From Evernia prunastri (lineage: Eukaryota; Ascomycota; Lecanoromycetes; Lecanorales; Parmeliaceae), in assembly GCA_003184365.1 (NCBI GenBank), contig NKYR01000238.1, forward strand, positions 1 to 22,825: DNA of 22,825 bases. The letters run 5' to 3'. The notes under the pieces are model-generated. The model ran no database searches. It had not been told where the DNA came from and saw nothing but the letters and a program-made list of their open reading frames with translations. The position numbers were made by a program, and so were the translations under genes. Within the stretch, counting starts at the first letter, position 1; each line of letters opens with the position of its first letter. This document shows positions 1 to 8,767 of this stretch, piece by piece.

Positions 1-66
1 CTATGTGCTAGACACATAGCCATAAACACTCCCTATGTGCCTGACACCTAGGGTACGTCCGTAACA
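1..66 (-). repeat. Possible LTR end fragment
   Basis: This stretch is not AT-skewed like the DNA that follows. Read on the minus strand it begins TGTTACGGACGTACCC, which resembles the TGTTAC start of the 153-bp LTRs further right, and it contains a small hairpin (CTATGTG/CACATAG at 1-19). The other end lies outside the window, so no target duplication or partner LTR can be checked. It could equally be unrelated sequence that escaped mutation. Confidence 0.3.
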
Positions 67-556
67 TCTTGCTTAAAACAGACTTTTTCTACTAAAAATT
101 TCGCTATATCTTCTTCACATTTAATTCGTTAAAACTCGAACTCTCAGAGTCAAAAGAATTCTTAATTTTCTTCATCGTAATCTAAGATAAAGCTTTTTGC
201 GAAGCTCGAGACGTAGTTATAATCGCTTTGAAATATATAAGAAGATTATAATTTTTGCAGAAAACTAGCTTAGATTCGATAACTTCGCATATCTCTTTAT
301 CGATCGTTCTATTATTAATAAAGATTATAAACTAACGAATAAAATTTGAAGTATTTACTGAGTAAAGTTAGAGAATATTCAATATCAAGCTTAGATATTT
401 CGAGCGTCTAGATTCTATAACTGAAACTATCTTTGATGCTACGAAATATTGAATATTTCGTCAAATATCCTCAATCTCAATATACAATCAAATTCAGTGC
501 TGAAAAACGATATTTCTATAATCTATCGTTTTTATAAAAAGATCTTTAAACTCGAT
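67..556. repeat. RIP-mutated AT-rich DNA, no gene
   Basis: No open frame of useful length. The base composition is strongly AT. CpA and TpG are scarce while CpG (tcg, cga) is retained, which is the pattern left by RIP (C to T at CpA on both strands). The original repeat cannot be recognised. It was the target for the LINE insertion that follows; the last 13 bases of target form that LINE's duplication at 557-569. Confidence 0.7.
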
Positions 557-569
557 ATCTATTAGAAAA

Positions 570-872
570 AAGCCCAAAAAGGGCGCACGAAGAAGCGATC
601 GTACCCGCCTCTAGAGGCGGGGGCGATCAGAGATACAAAAGTCAGAGAATAGAAGAGTCGGCGCAAAGAAGTAGAGAGATGTGCGGTGGTGTAATAGGGC
701 TCCTAAGGAGCACAGCAGAAGGGAGAGCGTACTGTTTAGTTGAAGTTTTTGTCCAGAGGTTCGCCCTCAGGTTTCTTCAACGCCCAGCCGTAAAGCTGGT
801 TCAGCGTTAATGTTACCCTCATTAGCTTACATCAAGTAGCTAGCATAGGCGTATAAAACAATCAATCAATCA
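570..872 (+). mobile_element. 5'-truncated LINE 3' end (type A), with TSD
   Basis: This is the unmutated 3' end of a Tad1-like non-LTR retrotransposon. The 13-bp direct repeat atctattagaaaa flanks it at 557-569 and 873-885, a typical TSD. The 3' end carries ATAGGCGTATAAAACAATC followed by CAAT repeats instead of poly(A), matching the ends of the better preserved LINE copies in the window. A hairpin with a GTTGAAG/CTTCAAC stem (739-745 with 775-781) is shared with those copies. The first 150 bases hold several compact hairpins, including an 18-bp perfect palindrome at 604-621. No coding part remains, so the insertion is dead on arrival through 5' truncation. Assignment to the LINE class rests on the TSD, tail and shared motifs. 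Confidence 0.75.
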
Positions 873-913
873 ATCTATTAGAAAATGCGGCGATAGATTA
901 AGTAGACGAACTN

Positions 914-1055
914 CTCTTTTCTTCCGGATCGAAGCCTCTGTCGCCTGCCATATCTGCACGACCTCGAGCGCGACCGTCTCTGGAAAGCGGGATTTTACCC
1001 CTCATTAGCTTACATCAAGTAGCTAGCATAGGCGTATAAAACAATCAATCAATCA
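914..1055 (+). mobile_element. Second LINE type A 3' end after gap
   Basis: After the n at 913, a different 84-base lead (914-997) runs into a 97-base repeat of 816-912, including the same CAAT tail and the same target duplication (1056-1068). The repeat extends through identical host flank up to the n. This means the two sides of the n are overlapping contig ends or two copies of the locus, not two independent insertions. The unique lead may be the correct or an alternative upstream part of the LINE 3' UTR. Confidence 0.55.
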
Positions 1056-1068
1056 ATCTATTAGAAAA

Positions 1069-2477
1069 TGCGGCGATAGATTAAGTAGACGAACTAGTTC
1101 AGTAGAGATTACATTTATATTAGATCTCTAATTAGTCTAACATTATCAAATCTAAAAAGTTTCTTTTCGCGCGATTTTCGTCGGATTCGCACTATTAATA
1201 CGATTTAGTCTATTTAGTAGATTTTATCTATATTTAATTCTTTTCGTTAGTTTAATAACTAATATTTATTAAACGTATAATTCGTAACTTTGCGTAAATT
1301 TTTTTAAACTATCTTTTAATTATATTAAGTTATTATATAATGCGACGATATATATAAAATATATGCGTAAATTATACGTATTATTTTCGCGAGAAAATTG
1401 TTTAAATCGTGTAAATCTAAAATCTATTTTAATATAATGTGAATATTCGTCGTTATAATATCTTATTGTTATCGACGTCGATTATTAAAAATCAAAATCT
1501 ATAAAGCTAAAAATTATTTATAAAATTGAATTCTACTGAAAATTTCTGAAATTAACGAAAATCGTGTTGAAATTTGTATAAGTTATTAACTGTGCGAAAA
1601 GTACGATTTTCGTTAGTTTTGCAGAATTAGCAATTTCAAATTCAGTAGAAACTTTTTAGATTTGCCGATGAAGTCTAAGACTTCTCGAGCTTGACTTTAG
1701 TATTATTCGACTTTTTCACTATTAAAAATATATGAAAAGTCTTATTTACTTTCATTAAGAAACTTAAGAAACGTATATACTTTTTAGCTTTCAAGTTTAA
1801 AGCATTTACATTAAAGAATAAGATCGAGATAGATTAAGATAAATTTAAGATTTGCTGAAAGCTCTGTTGAGACTAAGAATTCGATACTTACTGTATTAAT
1901 TATTGAGATTAAAATATAAATTAAAAAATCGAAGAAATATTTTGAAGTAAAACGATAGTAGATATTTAAAAAGCTTGCTAAACGAAAAAAGATTGAAATT
2001 GAGATACTTATACTTGAAGAAATATCTAAGATTAAAAAGATATCTACTAAATCTCTATAGAAGACTTCGAAATCTTCTTCTTAAAAATTTTTATATAAAG
2101 TCTTTTTAACTTCTTGCAAGCAGCGAAGCTTTACGTTATAAAATTTATTTATGATATATCAAGTCTATTATTTTGAAGAATTTGACGAACGAATATAAAA
2201 TTATCGTACTAAACTTCATTAAATATATTCATCAACGACTGAAGTTTCGTCTTCTTTTTCACACATTTTCTATCTTTTTATTTAAAGCGATTATCTTCTT
2301 CGAATAAAACAGCCGCGAAAGATTACGAAAATATTAAAACTTATTGCGGAGATGCTTGAACATTAGCTAAGATTTACTACTATTATTGAAATTAAATAGA
2401 AGCTTGCTAAAAAGCTTGAGATTAAATAAATACTTAAGCAAACTAATTTCTAGACTTAGACTACTTCTCTCGATAAC
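1069..2477. repeat. RIP-mutated AT-rich DNA, no gene
   Basis: About 1.4 kb of AT-rich sequence with depleted CpA/TpG, stop codons in all frames and no recognisable protein motif. It ends exactly where the unmutated 153-bp LTR begins at 2478. The short frame at 2386-2592 runs from this tract into the LTR and is not a gene. Confidence 0.7.
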
Positions 2478-2630
2478 TGTTAGGAGTGTACCTAGGTGGT
2501 TGACCAAGATTCTATTGATGAGGAAGGAACTTGCTATCTCTAGGAACTATGGTACATATAGTGGGAGAGTGTGCCAAGACCCTAGCCCATAGGGCTACTT
2601 GCCAAGTGCCTGCTTGACACACTCGTAACA
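2478..2630 (-). repeat. 153-bp LTR, copy 1
   Basis: The 153-bp sequence is bounded by TG...CA with imperfect terminal inverted repeats (TGTTAGGAGTGT at the left, ACACTCGTAACA at the right). It recurs in opposite orientation at 3153-3305 and 4028-4180, and in part at 3554-3590. On the minus strand it is directly preceded by a polypurine tract (2634-2644), so this copy looks like the 3' LTR of a minus-strand element. No 5-bp duplication is seen (ataac versus ttacc), which fits one end of a larger element or a rearranged junction rather than a solo LTR. Confidence 0.75.
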
Positions 2631-2633
2631 TTA

Positions 2634-2644
2634 CCTCCCCCTCC
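2634..2644 (-). promoter_or_regulatory. Polypurine tract
   Basis: On the minus strand the sequence GGAGGGGGAGG followed by TAA lies immediately before the LTR start. In LTR retrotransposons such a tract primes plus-strand DNA synthesis and sits next to the 3' LTR. Its presence sets the direction of this element as minus. The call rests on position and composition only. Confidence 0.55.
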
Positions 2645-3152
2645 GAAGAAGCCATGTCCCCATGGCTGGCTAGCCAGAGACACACGCGTGTTGCTGGCCC
2701 TGTGTCTCCCATTCCTGATAGTCCTCGCAGGCTGTCACCTGAGAACCGAAGATTCAAACTCATGCCTTGCCACTTCAACACCTGCTGGCAGCCCAGCCTG
2801 AGACACACACTGTAGATTGACCCTGTGCCTCCCATGCTCTTGCCATCAACTCGCTCCCTGGTAGAATCGGAATGCCTGCTGTAGTAGGCCACTATGTGTT
2901 GTTGCCGTTGTAGCAGGCTCACTATTTGACGTGCTGTTGCCCTTGAAGCAGGCTCACTTGGTGATGACGTGCTCCGTCAAGAGGTCGATCGCTGACTGCC
3001 CTTGAAGCAGGCTCACTGTTTGCCGAGCATGCTCAATGAAGAGGTCGTACGTTGACTGCCCTTGAAGCAGGCTCCCTTGGTGACTAGCTTGTTTGATCTC
3101 GCCTAGTTCTACGAGCCTGTGTGACAGCTTCTTTTTCTGCTCGCCTGCCAAC
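2645..3152 (-). mobile_element. Internal region of LTR element with imperfect repeats
   Basis: This is an unmutated, GC-balanced sequence with no gag or pol motif. On the minus strand it contains several imperfect copies of GTGAGCCTGCTTCAAGGGCA (around 2900, 2945, 3000 and 3060) and the beginning of a second repeat family with GAAGCTGTCA and CTCGT motifs that continues beyond the solo LTR. Open frames on the minus strand (2512-2922, 2954-3151) use repeat sequence or non-ATG starts and do not match a family I recognise. It is probably the non-coding interior of a non-autonomous element. Positions 2741-3152 recur after the gap at 3592-4027. Confidence 0.5.
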
Positions 3153-3305
3153 TGTTACGAGTGTGTCAAGCAGGCACTTGGCAAGTAGCCCTATGGGCTA
3201 GGGTCTTGGCACACTCTCCCACTATATGTACCATAGTTCCTAGAGATAGCAAGTTCCTTCCTCATCAATAGAATCTTGGTCAACCACCTAGGTACACTCC
3301 TAACA
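3153..3305 (+). repeat. Solo LTR with CCAAC target duplication
   Basis: This is the same 153-bp LTR as 2478-2630, inverted. It is flanked by a perfect 5-bp direct repeat CCAAC at 3148-3152 and 3306-3310, the hallmark of integrase-mediated insertion. Both sides belong to the same tandem-repeat sequence, so removing the LTR and one CCAAC restores a continuous array. It is therefore a solo LTR nested inside an element of its own family, left by recombination between the two LTRs of a full insertion. Confidence 0.85.
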
Positions 3306-3553
3306 CCAACGAGCTGTTTGACAGCTTCTTTAATCTCGTCTGCCACGAGCCTGTTTGACAGCTTCTTTTGAATCCGCTCGCCTGCCAACGAGCTAACAGC
3401 GAGTGTTCCTGCCTTTCGGGATCGTCGGCCTCACTGGTGATGAGTGTGTCTGCCTTTCGGGGTCGTCGGCCTCATCGTAAGCCACGCGTTCTTTTCACTG
3501 GAGGGCTAAGGCCAGGGGCCCAATATCCTATGGGTGAGGGATCAATAGAATAA
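3306..3553. repeat. Tandem-repeat tract beside solo LTR
   Basis: Up to about 3416 this continues the array interrupted by the LTR; on the minus strand, units of about 36-43 bases contain CTCGT, GGCAG and GAAGCTGTCAAACAG. Positions 3411-3475 hold two copies of a unit ctgcctttcggg.tcgtcggcctca. The remainder to 3553 is unique, not RIP-mutated, and has no recognised coding potential; the frame at 3368-3553 runs through the repeats. Confidence 0.55.
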
Positions 3554-3590
3554 TGTTAGGAGTGTACCTAGGTGGTTGACCAAGATTCTA
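3554..3590 (-). repeat. Truncated LTR at assembly gap
   Basis: The first 37 bases of the 153-bp LTR (plus-strand reading TGTTAGGAGTGT...) stop at the n at 3591. Orientation is the same as the copy at 2478. The rest of the LTR and about 110 bases of interior are missing relative to unit 1, so the n hides a deletion or an unresolved join. Confidence 0.65.
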
Positions 3591-3591
3591 N

Positions 3592-4027
3592 GAGAACCGA
3601 AGATTCAAACTCATGCCTTGCCACTTCAACACCTGCTGGCAGCCCAGCCTGAGACACACACTGTAGATTGACCCTGTGCCTCCCATGCTCTTGCCATCAA
3701 CTCGCTCCCTGGTAGAATCGGAATGCCTGCTGTAGTAGGCCACTATGTGTTGTTGCCGTTGTAGCAGGCTCACTATTTGACGTGCTGTTGCCCTTGAAGC
3801 AGGCTCACTTGGTGATGACGTGCTCCGTCAAGAGGTCGATCGCTGACTGCCCTTGAAGCAGGCTCACTGTTTGCCATTGTAGCAGGCTCACTGTTTGCCG
3901 AGCATGCTCAATGAAGAGGTCGTACGTCGACTGCCCTTGAAGCAGGCTCACTTGGTGACTAGCTTGTTTGATCTCGCCTAGTTCTACGAGCCTGTGTGAC
4001 AGCTTCTTTTTCTGCTCGCCTGCCAAC
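3592..4027 (-). mobile_element. Second copy of LTR-element interior
   Basis: This repeats 2741-3152 almost base for base. It carries one extra 24-base tandem unit (about 3875-3898, attgtagcaggctcactg...) and a few substitutions such as gtacgT/Cgact and gctcC/Acttg. It has no recognisable protein. Together with the following solo LTR and array it forms a 700-base block matching the 676-base block 2741-3416. Confidence 0.6.
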
Positions 4028-4180
4028 TGTTACGAGTGTGTCAAGCAGGCACTTGGCAAGTAGCCCTATGGGCTAGGGTCTTGGCACACTCTCCCACTAT
4101 ATGTACCATAGTTCCTAGAGATAGCAAGTTCCTTCCTCATCAATAGAATCTTGGTCAACCACCTAGGTACACTCCTAACA
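4028..4180 (+). repeat. Solo LTR, duplicate of 3153-3305
   Basis: A 153-bp LTR with CCAAC on both sides (4023-4027 and 4181-4185), in the same position within the unit as the first solo LTR. The shared insertion site shows that LTR and flanks were duplicated together after insertion, or that the assembly contains the locus twice. Confidence 0.8.
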
Positions 4181-4291
4181 CCAACGAGCTGTTTGACAGC
4201 TTCTTTAATCTCGTCTGCCACGAGCCTGTTTGACAGCTTCTTTTGAATCCGCTCGCCTGCCAACGAGCTAACAGCGAGTGTTCCTGCCTTT
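4181..4291. repeat. Tandem-repeat tract, copy 2
   Basis: Matches 3306-3416 and ends at gttcctgccttt. In unit 1 the next bases are cgggatcgtcgg; here they are the first bases of a LINE fragment (agaactcatt). This abrupt switch is a breakpoint. Confidence 0.6.
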
Positions 4292-4749
4292 AGAACTCAT
4301 TGAACAAGTCGGCACGTCAGATTATCGACAAATCTTGACACAGAAGCACGGAATACGCGCTGCCGCACGATGGATGATCAAAATAGGACGTCTCGATCAA
4401 TTCTCGCTGGCCCAAGAGCAATTGGCTCGGTCCAAATTACCGCTAGGACTAGACAAAGAAACCAAAAACAAGAAAAAGGGTAAGGAGAAGAGGGGAAGCA
4501 AAAAGAAGGCATAGAAGGAGACAATCACGGAAACAATAGCGGCAGACTGAAAGAGAACGGAAGTGACAGTGGTTTGTGGCAACAACTTGACAGTCAAAGA
4601 CTAAGAGTTGACAACAATGATAACACGAGAGGATAAGTTGAAGTTTTTGTCCGAAAGGTTTCTTCAGCGCTACAAATATTCGAGGAACTCCCTGATTAGT
4701 AAAGTAGTTTACTAGATAGGCGTATTAAGCAATCAAATCAAATCAAATT
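4292..4749 (+). pseudogene. LINE type B: ORF2 C-terminus and 3' UTR
   Basis: This is the 3' end of a Tad1-like LINE. Positions 4292-4514 encode the last 73 or so codons of ORF2 after the RNase H region: a helical stretch around ARWMIKIGRLDQFSLAQEQL, then a very basic lysine-rich C-terminus ending KKKA and a TAG stop at 4512-4514. The 3' UTR follows, with two hairpins (GTTGAAG/CTTCAGC at 4637-4668; TAGTAAA/TTTACTA at 4697-4714), then GATAGGCGTATTAAGCAATC and CAAAT repeats up to 4749. No TSD is found: the left flank is the LTR-element array and the right flank is RIP-mutated DNA. The coding frame shows no damage, but catalytic domains are absent, so it is inactive. Confidence 0.75.
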
Positions 4750-5742
4750 ACTACGAAGTCTATCGTAAATATCGATCGATATATTTTGATTATTGATATT
4801 TACGTTTATTTAAATATTTGAAAAATCGATTATAGTTAGTAATAGCGTCTGACTCTAAAATATCACGCTGAAATTTCGTATTAAACTTATTTTAGATTAG
4901 CAAAATATAATTCTTAATGGTTTTTATATCTATATTCTAAGTAGCTCTTATAATAATTTAAGCATATTCGCGTAACTCTCGATAATGTGATATATTTTAC
5001 AAGATATACTTTTTTCGTAATAAGATTATTATATCTTGAAAACGAGATTACTTTTCGCGAGTAAGCAATAAACGATATCACTCGTTTATGTTATAGATAA
5101 TTAGTCGTTTATTATTTTCGAAGAGCTTCGTAGTAAATCAAGCAAAAACGAGATCTCTTAGATAGATCTAAAGATTCTATTATAGTAATACGTCACTCTT
5201 AATACGAGCTATATTCTTTACTCTATTTAAAAAAATATGAATATTTCGAAAGAAGATACTCTTATTAGAATATTCGATAAATTTATCTTCGTAGAATTAA
5301 TCAAAATAATTAACGTAGTCTAAATTAAATCGATCGACGTTATTATTATCGACAATTTCTGAATTATCTAACGAGTCTAAAGTTTTTAATAATTCGAAAA
5401 ATTCTAACTATACTCGAAACTACTTCATTATTATACGTAGCTTAACGAGCTGTATTTTAATAAATTCTTAAGTTATAGTAGCGAATAACTTAAATTTAAT
5501 TGATCGATTATAAATAACTTCGTTAGCTATACTAGTAGAGATATATCTAATAAATAACTTAATAACGAAAGAAGCGAATCTCGAATATATAGAGATATTG
5601 TTAGTAGAGAAAGATTTATAACGTCTAAAGAAAAGTTAAACGACTGAAGTAGCTCTAAGCTCTATTATACGATCGTCGAAGACTTTAATAGAGCGTCGTA
5701 GCGAAGTAAGATCGATTTATTAATAAGCTAAAAAAGATAAGA
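4750..5742. repeat. RIP-mutated spacer between inverted LINE ends
   Basis: About 1 kb of AT-rich, CpA/TpG-poor sequence between two tail-to-tail LINE 3' ends. On the minus strand, parts of one frame (roughly 5200-5450) stay open and look like decayed coding sequence, but no family motif is recognisable. No current gene. Confidence 0.65.
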
Positions 5743-6200
5743 ATTGATTGATTGATTGATTGCTTAATACGCCTATCTAGTAAACTACTTTACTAATCAG
5801 GGAGTTCCTCGAATATTTGTAGCGCTGAAGAAACCTTTCGGACAAAAACTTCAACTTATCCTCTCGTGTTATCATTGTTGTCAACTCTTAGTCTTTGACT
5901 GTCAAGTTGTTGCCACAAACCACTGTCACTTCCGTTCTCTTTCAGTCTGCCGCTATTGTTTCCGTGATTGTCTCCTTCTATGCCTTCTTTTTGCTTCCCC
6001 TCTTCTCCTTACCCTTTTTCTTGTTTTTGGTTTCTTTGTCTAGTCCTAGCGGTAATTTGGACCGAGCCAATTGCTCTTGGGCCAGCGAGAATTGATCGAG
6101 ACGTCCTATTTTGATCATCCATCGTGCGGCAGCGCGTATTCCGTGCTTCTGTGTCAAGATTTGTCGATAATCTGACGTGCCGACTTGTTCAATGAGTTCT
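5743..6200 (-). pseudogene. LINE type B 3' end, minus strand
   Basis: Near-identical inverted copy of 4292-4749: ORF2 C-terminus (stop at about 5978-5980), the same 3' UTR with both hairpins, and a tail of five attg units on the plus strand (5743-5762; CAAT on the sense strand). It ends at the n at 6201 with exactly the base at which the 4292 copy begins (agaactcatt). It is presumably the 3' end of the minus-strand LINE whose reverse transcriptase and endonuclease follow, with the thumb and RNase H part lost in the gap. Confidence 0.7.
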
Positions 6201-6201
6201 N

Positions 6202-6792
6202 GCAGCCCATTTTAAGCAGAGATTGTGCGCCTTTTCCAGATTGACGCAATTGGCTTCTGTGCTTTCGCTGTAAGCCAGCAAGTGTATATCGTCAACAAAT
6301 CCCCCAACCTGCACGGGTAGATTTGCCTTCACGCAGATTTCTATCAAAGGCGCATTGAAGAACAAGAACAAAACTGGCGAGATTGGAGATCCTTGTGGAA
6401 TTCCCGTCTTCACCTCCTCAATTGCACTGGTCTTCCCTCCCAATGTTATCGATGTTGCTCTTTCCTGTAGAAAACTTTCCGTCCATTTAACAATAAAGCT
6501 TGGCACTCGCTTGCTGCGGAGGTTGTGTGTTAGTCTCTCATGGGAGACATTATCAAAAGCGCCTGCTACGTCTAATGACAATAGACTCGCCACCTTCCTT
6601 TTACCACATTTGCCGTGGTTCCAGACCGTGTGGACAGCCTCAGTGAGAGTCTCTAATGCGGTCTCCACTGATCGTTTCCTTCTTGCTCCCATCTGTTGTG
6701 CTGGCAGCATTTTGTGTTCCTCGGCTATATTGTTGAGTCTCTTTGAGATCACTGTCTCTAACGCTTTGCCGAGTGTATCGAGAAGTGCAATA
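6202..6792 (-). pseudogene. LINE reverse transcriptase fragment (Tad1-like)
   Basis: Minus-strand reverse transcriptase core of a non-LTR retrotransposon ORF2. It copies element RNA at a nicked chromosomal target. Visible blocks in order: the finger region around ISKRLNNIAEEHKMLPAQQ; LSLDVAGAFDNV, the first catalytic aspartate block; GIPQGSPISPVLF; and FVDDIHLLAY, the catalytic double aspartate. The frame is open across 187 codons and no key residue is lost. Both ends are artificial: the n at 6201 cuts it after the palm, and the n at 6793 cuts it before the finger region, where the next piece repeats 241 bases. Fungal Tad1-clade assignment rests on the FVDD form and the overall pattern. Confidence 0.8.
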
Positions 6793-6793
6793 N

Positions 6794-7553
6794 ATCAAAA
6801 GCGCCTGCTACGTCTAATGACAATAGACTCGCCACCTTCCTTTTACCACATTTGCCGTGGTTCCAGACCGTGTGGACAGCCTCAGTGAGAGTCTCTAATG
6901 CGGTCTCCACTGATCGTTTCCTTTTTGCTCCCATCTGTTGTGCTGGCAGCATTTTGTGTTCCTCGGCTATATTGTTGAGTCTCTTTGAGATCACTGTCTC
7001 TAACGCTTTGCCGAGTGTATCGAGAAGTGCAATAGGCCGGTATGACTTCGGCTCAGAGTAGTCTTTTTTACCTGGTTTCTTGAGAATTATCGTGTTTGCT
7101 TCTTTAAAGTGTTTTGGGTGGTATCCGACATCGAAACAAGCTTTTGAAAGAGATGAGAAATCGAGTCTATTAGTTTTGTTTCTGTTACCGTTCGCAGAAA
7201 CCTATTGGGAATTCCAGTGATACCCGGAGCTTTGTCTGCCGCTGGATGCCATATAGCTTCACGGACTTCTTTGTTACTGAGTCTACCGTTTTCTTCTAGG
7301 GGTTCGGGATATCTTGTTTCAGCAATGTCGCTTAAGTCCGCTATCGGTGAAGGGGGAAATAAGACTCTTCTTAAGGCTCTCACTTTGCCTTCGAAGTCCT
7401 TTGCTTTGCCTCCGTTCCCGTCTTTAATCGCTGGAAACTGTGGTAATTCTTTGGGTTTGCCGCTTTGTTGTCTCCCCCACTTTGCAAGCTTCCAGACCCC
7501 CGTGGGTCTTAAGGATGCTTTGTGTACACTTTCGCGAAAGGAAAACGTCTTCG
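6794..7553 (-). pseudogene. LINE ORF2 fragment, overlapping copy b
   Basis: Minus strand. It starts by repeating 6552-6792 (fingers and first aspartate block) and extends upstream through the linker before the reverse transcriptase. A 2-base difference near 7140 (caagcttttgaaag here, caagcttgaaag in the next copy) shifts the frame, so the linker frame ends in KKQTR instead of continuing into the polymerase. One arginine/lysine difference (6924 region, G to A on the sense strand) distinguishes it from the preceding piece. It therefore comes from another element copy or a lower-quality read. It ends at the n at 7554. Confidence 0.65.
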
Positions 7554-7554
7554 N

Positions 7555-8767
7555 GACATTATCAAAAGCGCCTGCTACGTCTAATGACAATAGACTCGCC
7601 ACCTTCCTTTTACCACATTTGCCGTGGTTCCAGACCGTGTGGACAGCCTCAGTGAGAGTCTCTAATGCGGTCTCCACTGATCGTTTCCTTCTTGCTCCCA
7701 TCTGTTGTGCTGGCAGCATTTTGTGTTCCTCGGCTATATTGTTGAGTCTCTTTGAGATCACTGTCTCTAACGCTTTGCCGAGTGTATCGAGAAGTGCAAT
7801 AGGCCTGTATGACTTCGGCTCAGAGTAGTCTTTTTTACCTGGTTTCTTGAGAATTATCGTGTTTGCTTCTTTAAAGTGTTTTGGGTGGTATCCGACATCG
7901 AAACAAGCTTGAAAGAGATGAGAAATCGAGTCTATTAGTTTTGTTTCTGTTACCGTTCGCAGAAGCCTATTGGGAATTCCAGTGATACCCGGAGCTTCGT
8001 CTGCCGCTGGATGCCATATAGCTTCACGGACTTCTTTGTTACTGAGTCTACCGTTTTCTTCTAGGGGTTCGGGATATCTTGTTTCAGCAATGTCGCTTAA
8101 GTCCGCTATCGGTGAAGGGGAAATAAGACTCTTCTTAAGGCTCTCACTTTGCCTTCGAAGTCCTTTGCTTTGCCTCCGTTCCCGTCTTTAATCGCTGGAA
8201 ACTGTGGTAATTCTTTGGGTTTGCCGCTTTGTTGTCTCCCCCACTTTGCAAGCTTCCAGACCCCCGTGGGTCTTAAGGATGCTTTGTGTACACTTTCGCG
8301 AAAGGAAAACGTCTTCGCTTTGCGAATAGCTCGAACTTTCTCATGATTCGCCGCTTTGAGGGCTTCCTCCGTCCGTGTGCTCCTGCTTCGTGTGTATTCT
8401 CTCAAACACTCTTTTGCCTTGAGCGTGACCTTAGCACATCGCGCTGTCCAATATGATTTGGCATTCTGATGTGGCCTTTTCCATGGGATTGTGATGTCCA
8501 CTATTTCTCGGAACCCTTTAAACATCCTTTCTAGATATGCGTCAATGTCATCGCGAGTGGCGAGTTCTGGCCTGCGTAGTGTGTAGGACAAGGCGTTGGC
8601 TCCTTGTTCTACTTCTCTTCTTGTCGAGATTTCCTCTAGCTTCTTCCAAGCGCGGCGAGGACGCTGTTTCGCCTCCTCCCATGACCATTCTAACTCGGTC
8701 ATAACAGGGAAATGATCTGATCCGTAATGTAAGTCTTCGCGGGTCGTACAGCTACTTAATGCTTGAT
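7555..8767 (-). pseudogene. LINE ORF2 fragment, overlapping copy c
   Basis: Minus strand. Bases 7561-8317 repeat 6794-7553, then the sequence extends upstream into the region between endonuclease and reverse transcriptase (ending near the endonuclease C-terminus). The polymerase-side linker is in frame here, unlike copy b. However, one G is missing in a G run near 8117, which ends the upstream frame early (LFPLHR stop). The basic helical linker (KAKECLREYTRSRSTRTEEA) is intact. The piece runs to the n at 8768. Confidence 0.65.

Noticed and set aside
2900..3080. CRISPR-like array (repeated gcaggctcac units)
   Set aside because: Units are imperfect and irregularly spaced, lie in an LTR element interior, and the genome looks eukaryotic.
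2478..3305. An 828-bp DNA transposon with 153-bp terminal inverted repeats
   Set aside because: The right copy has its own perfect CCAAC duplications on both sides and the left copy has a polypurine tract beside it, so two LTRs in opposite orientation explain it better.
4397..4597. Hydrophobic open frames antisense to the LINE 3' end (4397-4597, 5895-6095, 13050-13301)
   Set aside because: They are the complement of the lysine-rich ORF2 C-terminus and 3' UTR; hydrophobicity is a by-product of antisense reading.
6355..6888. Plus-strand open frames over the LINE (6355-6888, 7205-7828, 8763-9131)
   Set aside because: They are antisense to the reverse transcriptase and endonuclease frames and show no domain.
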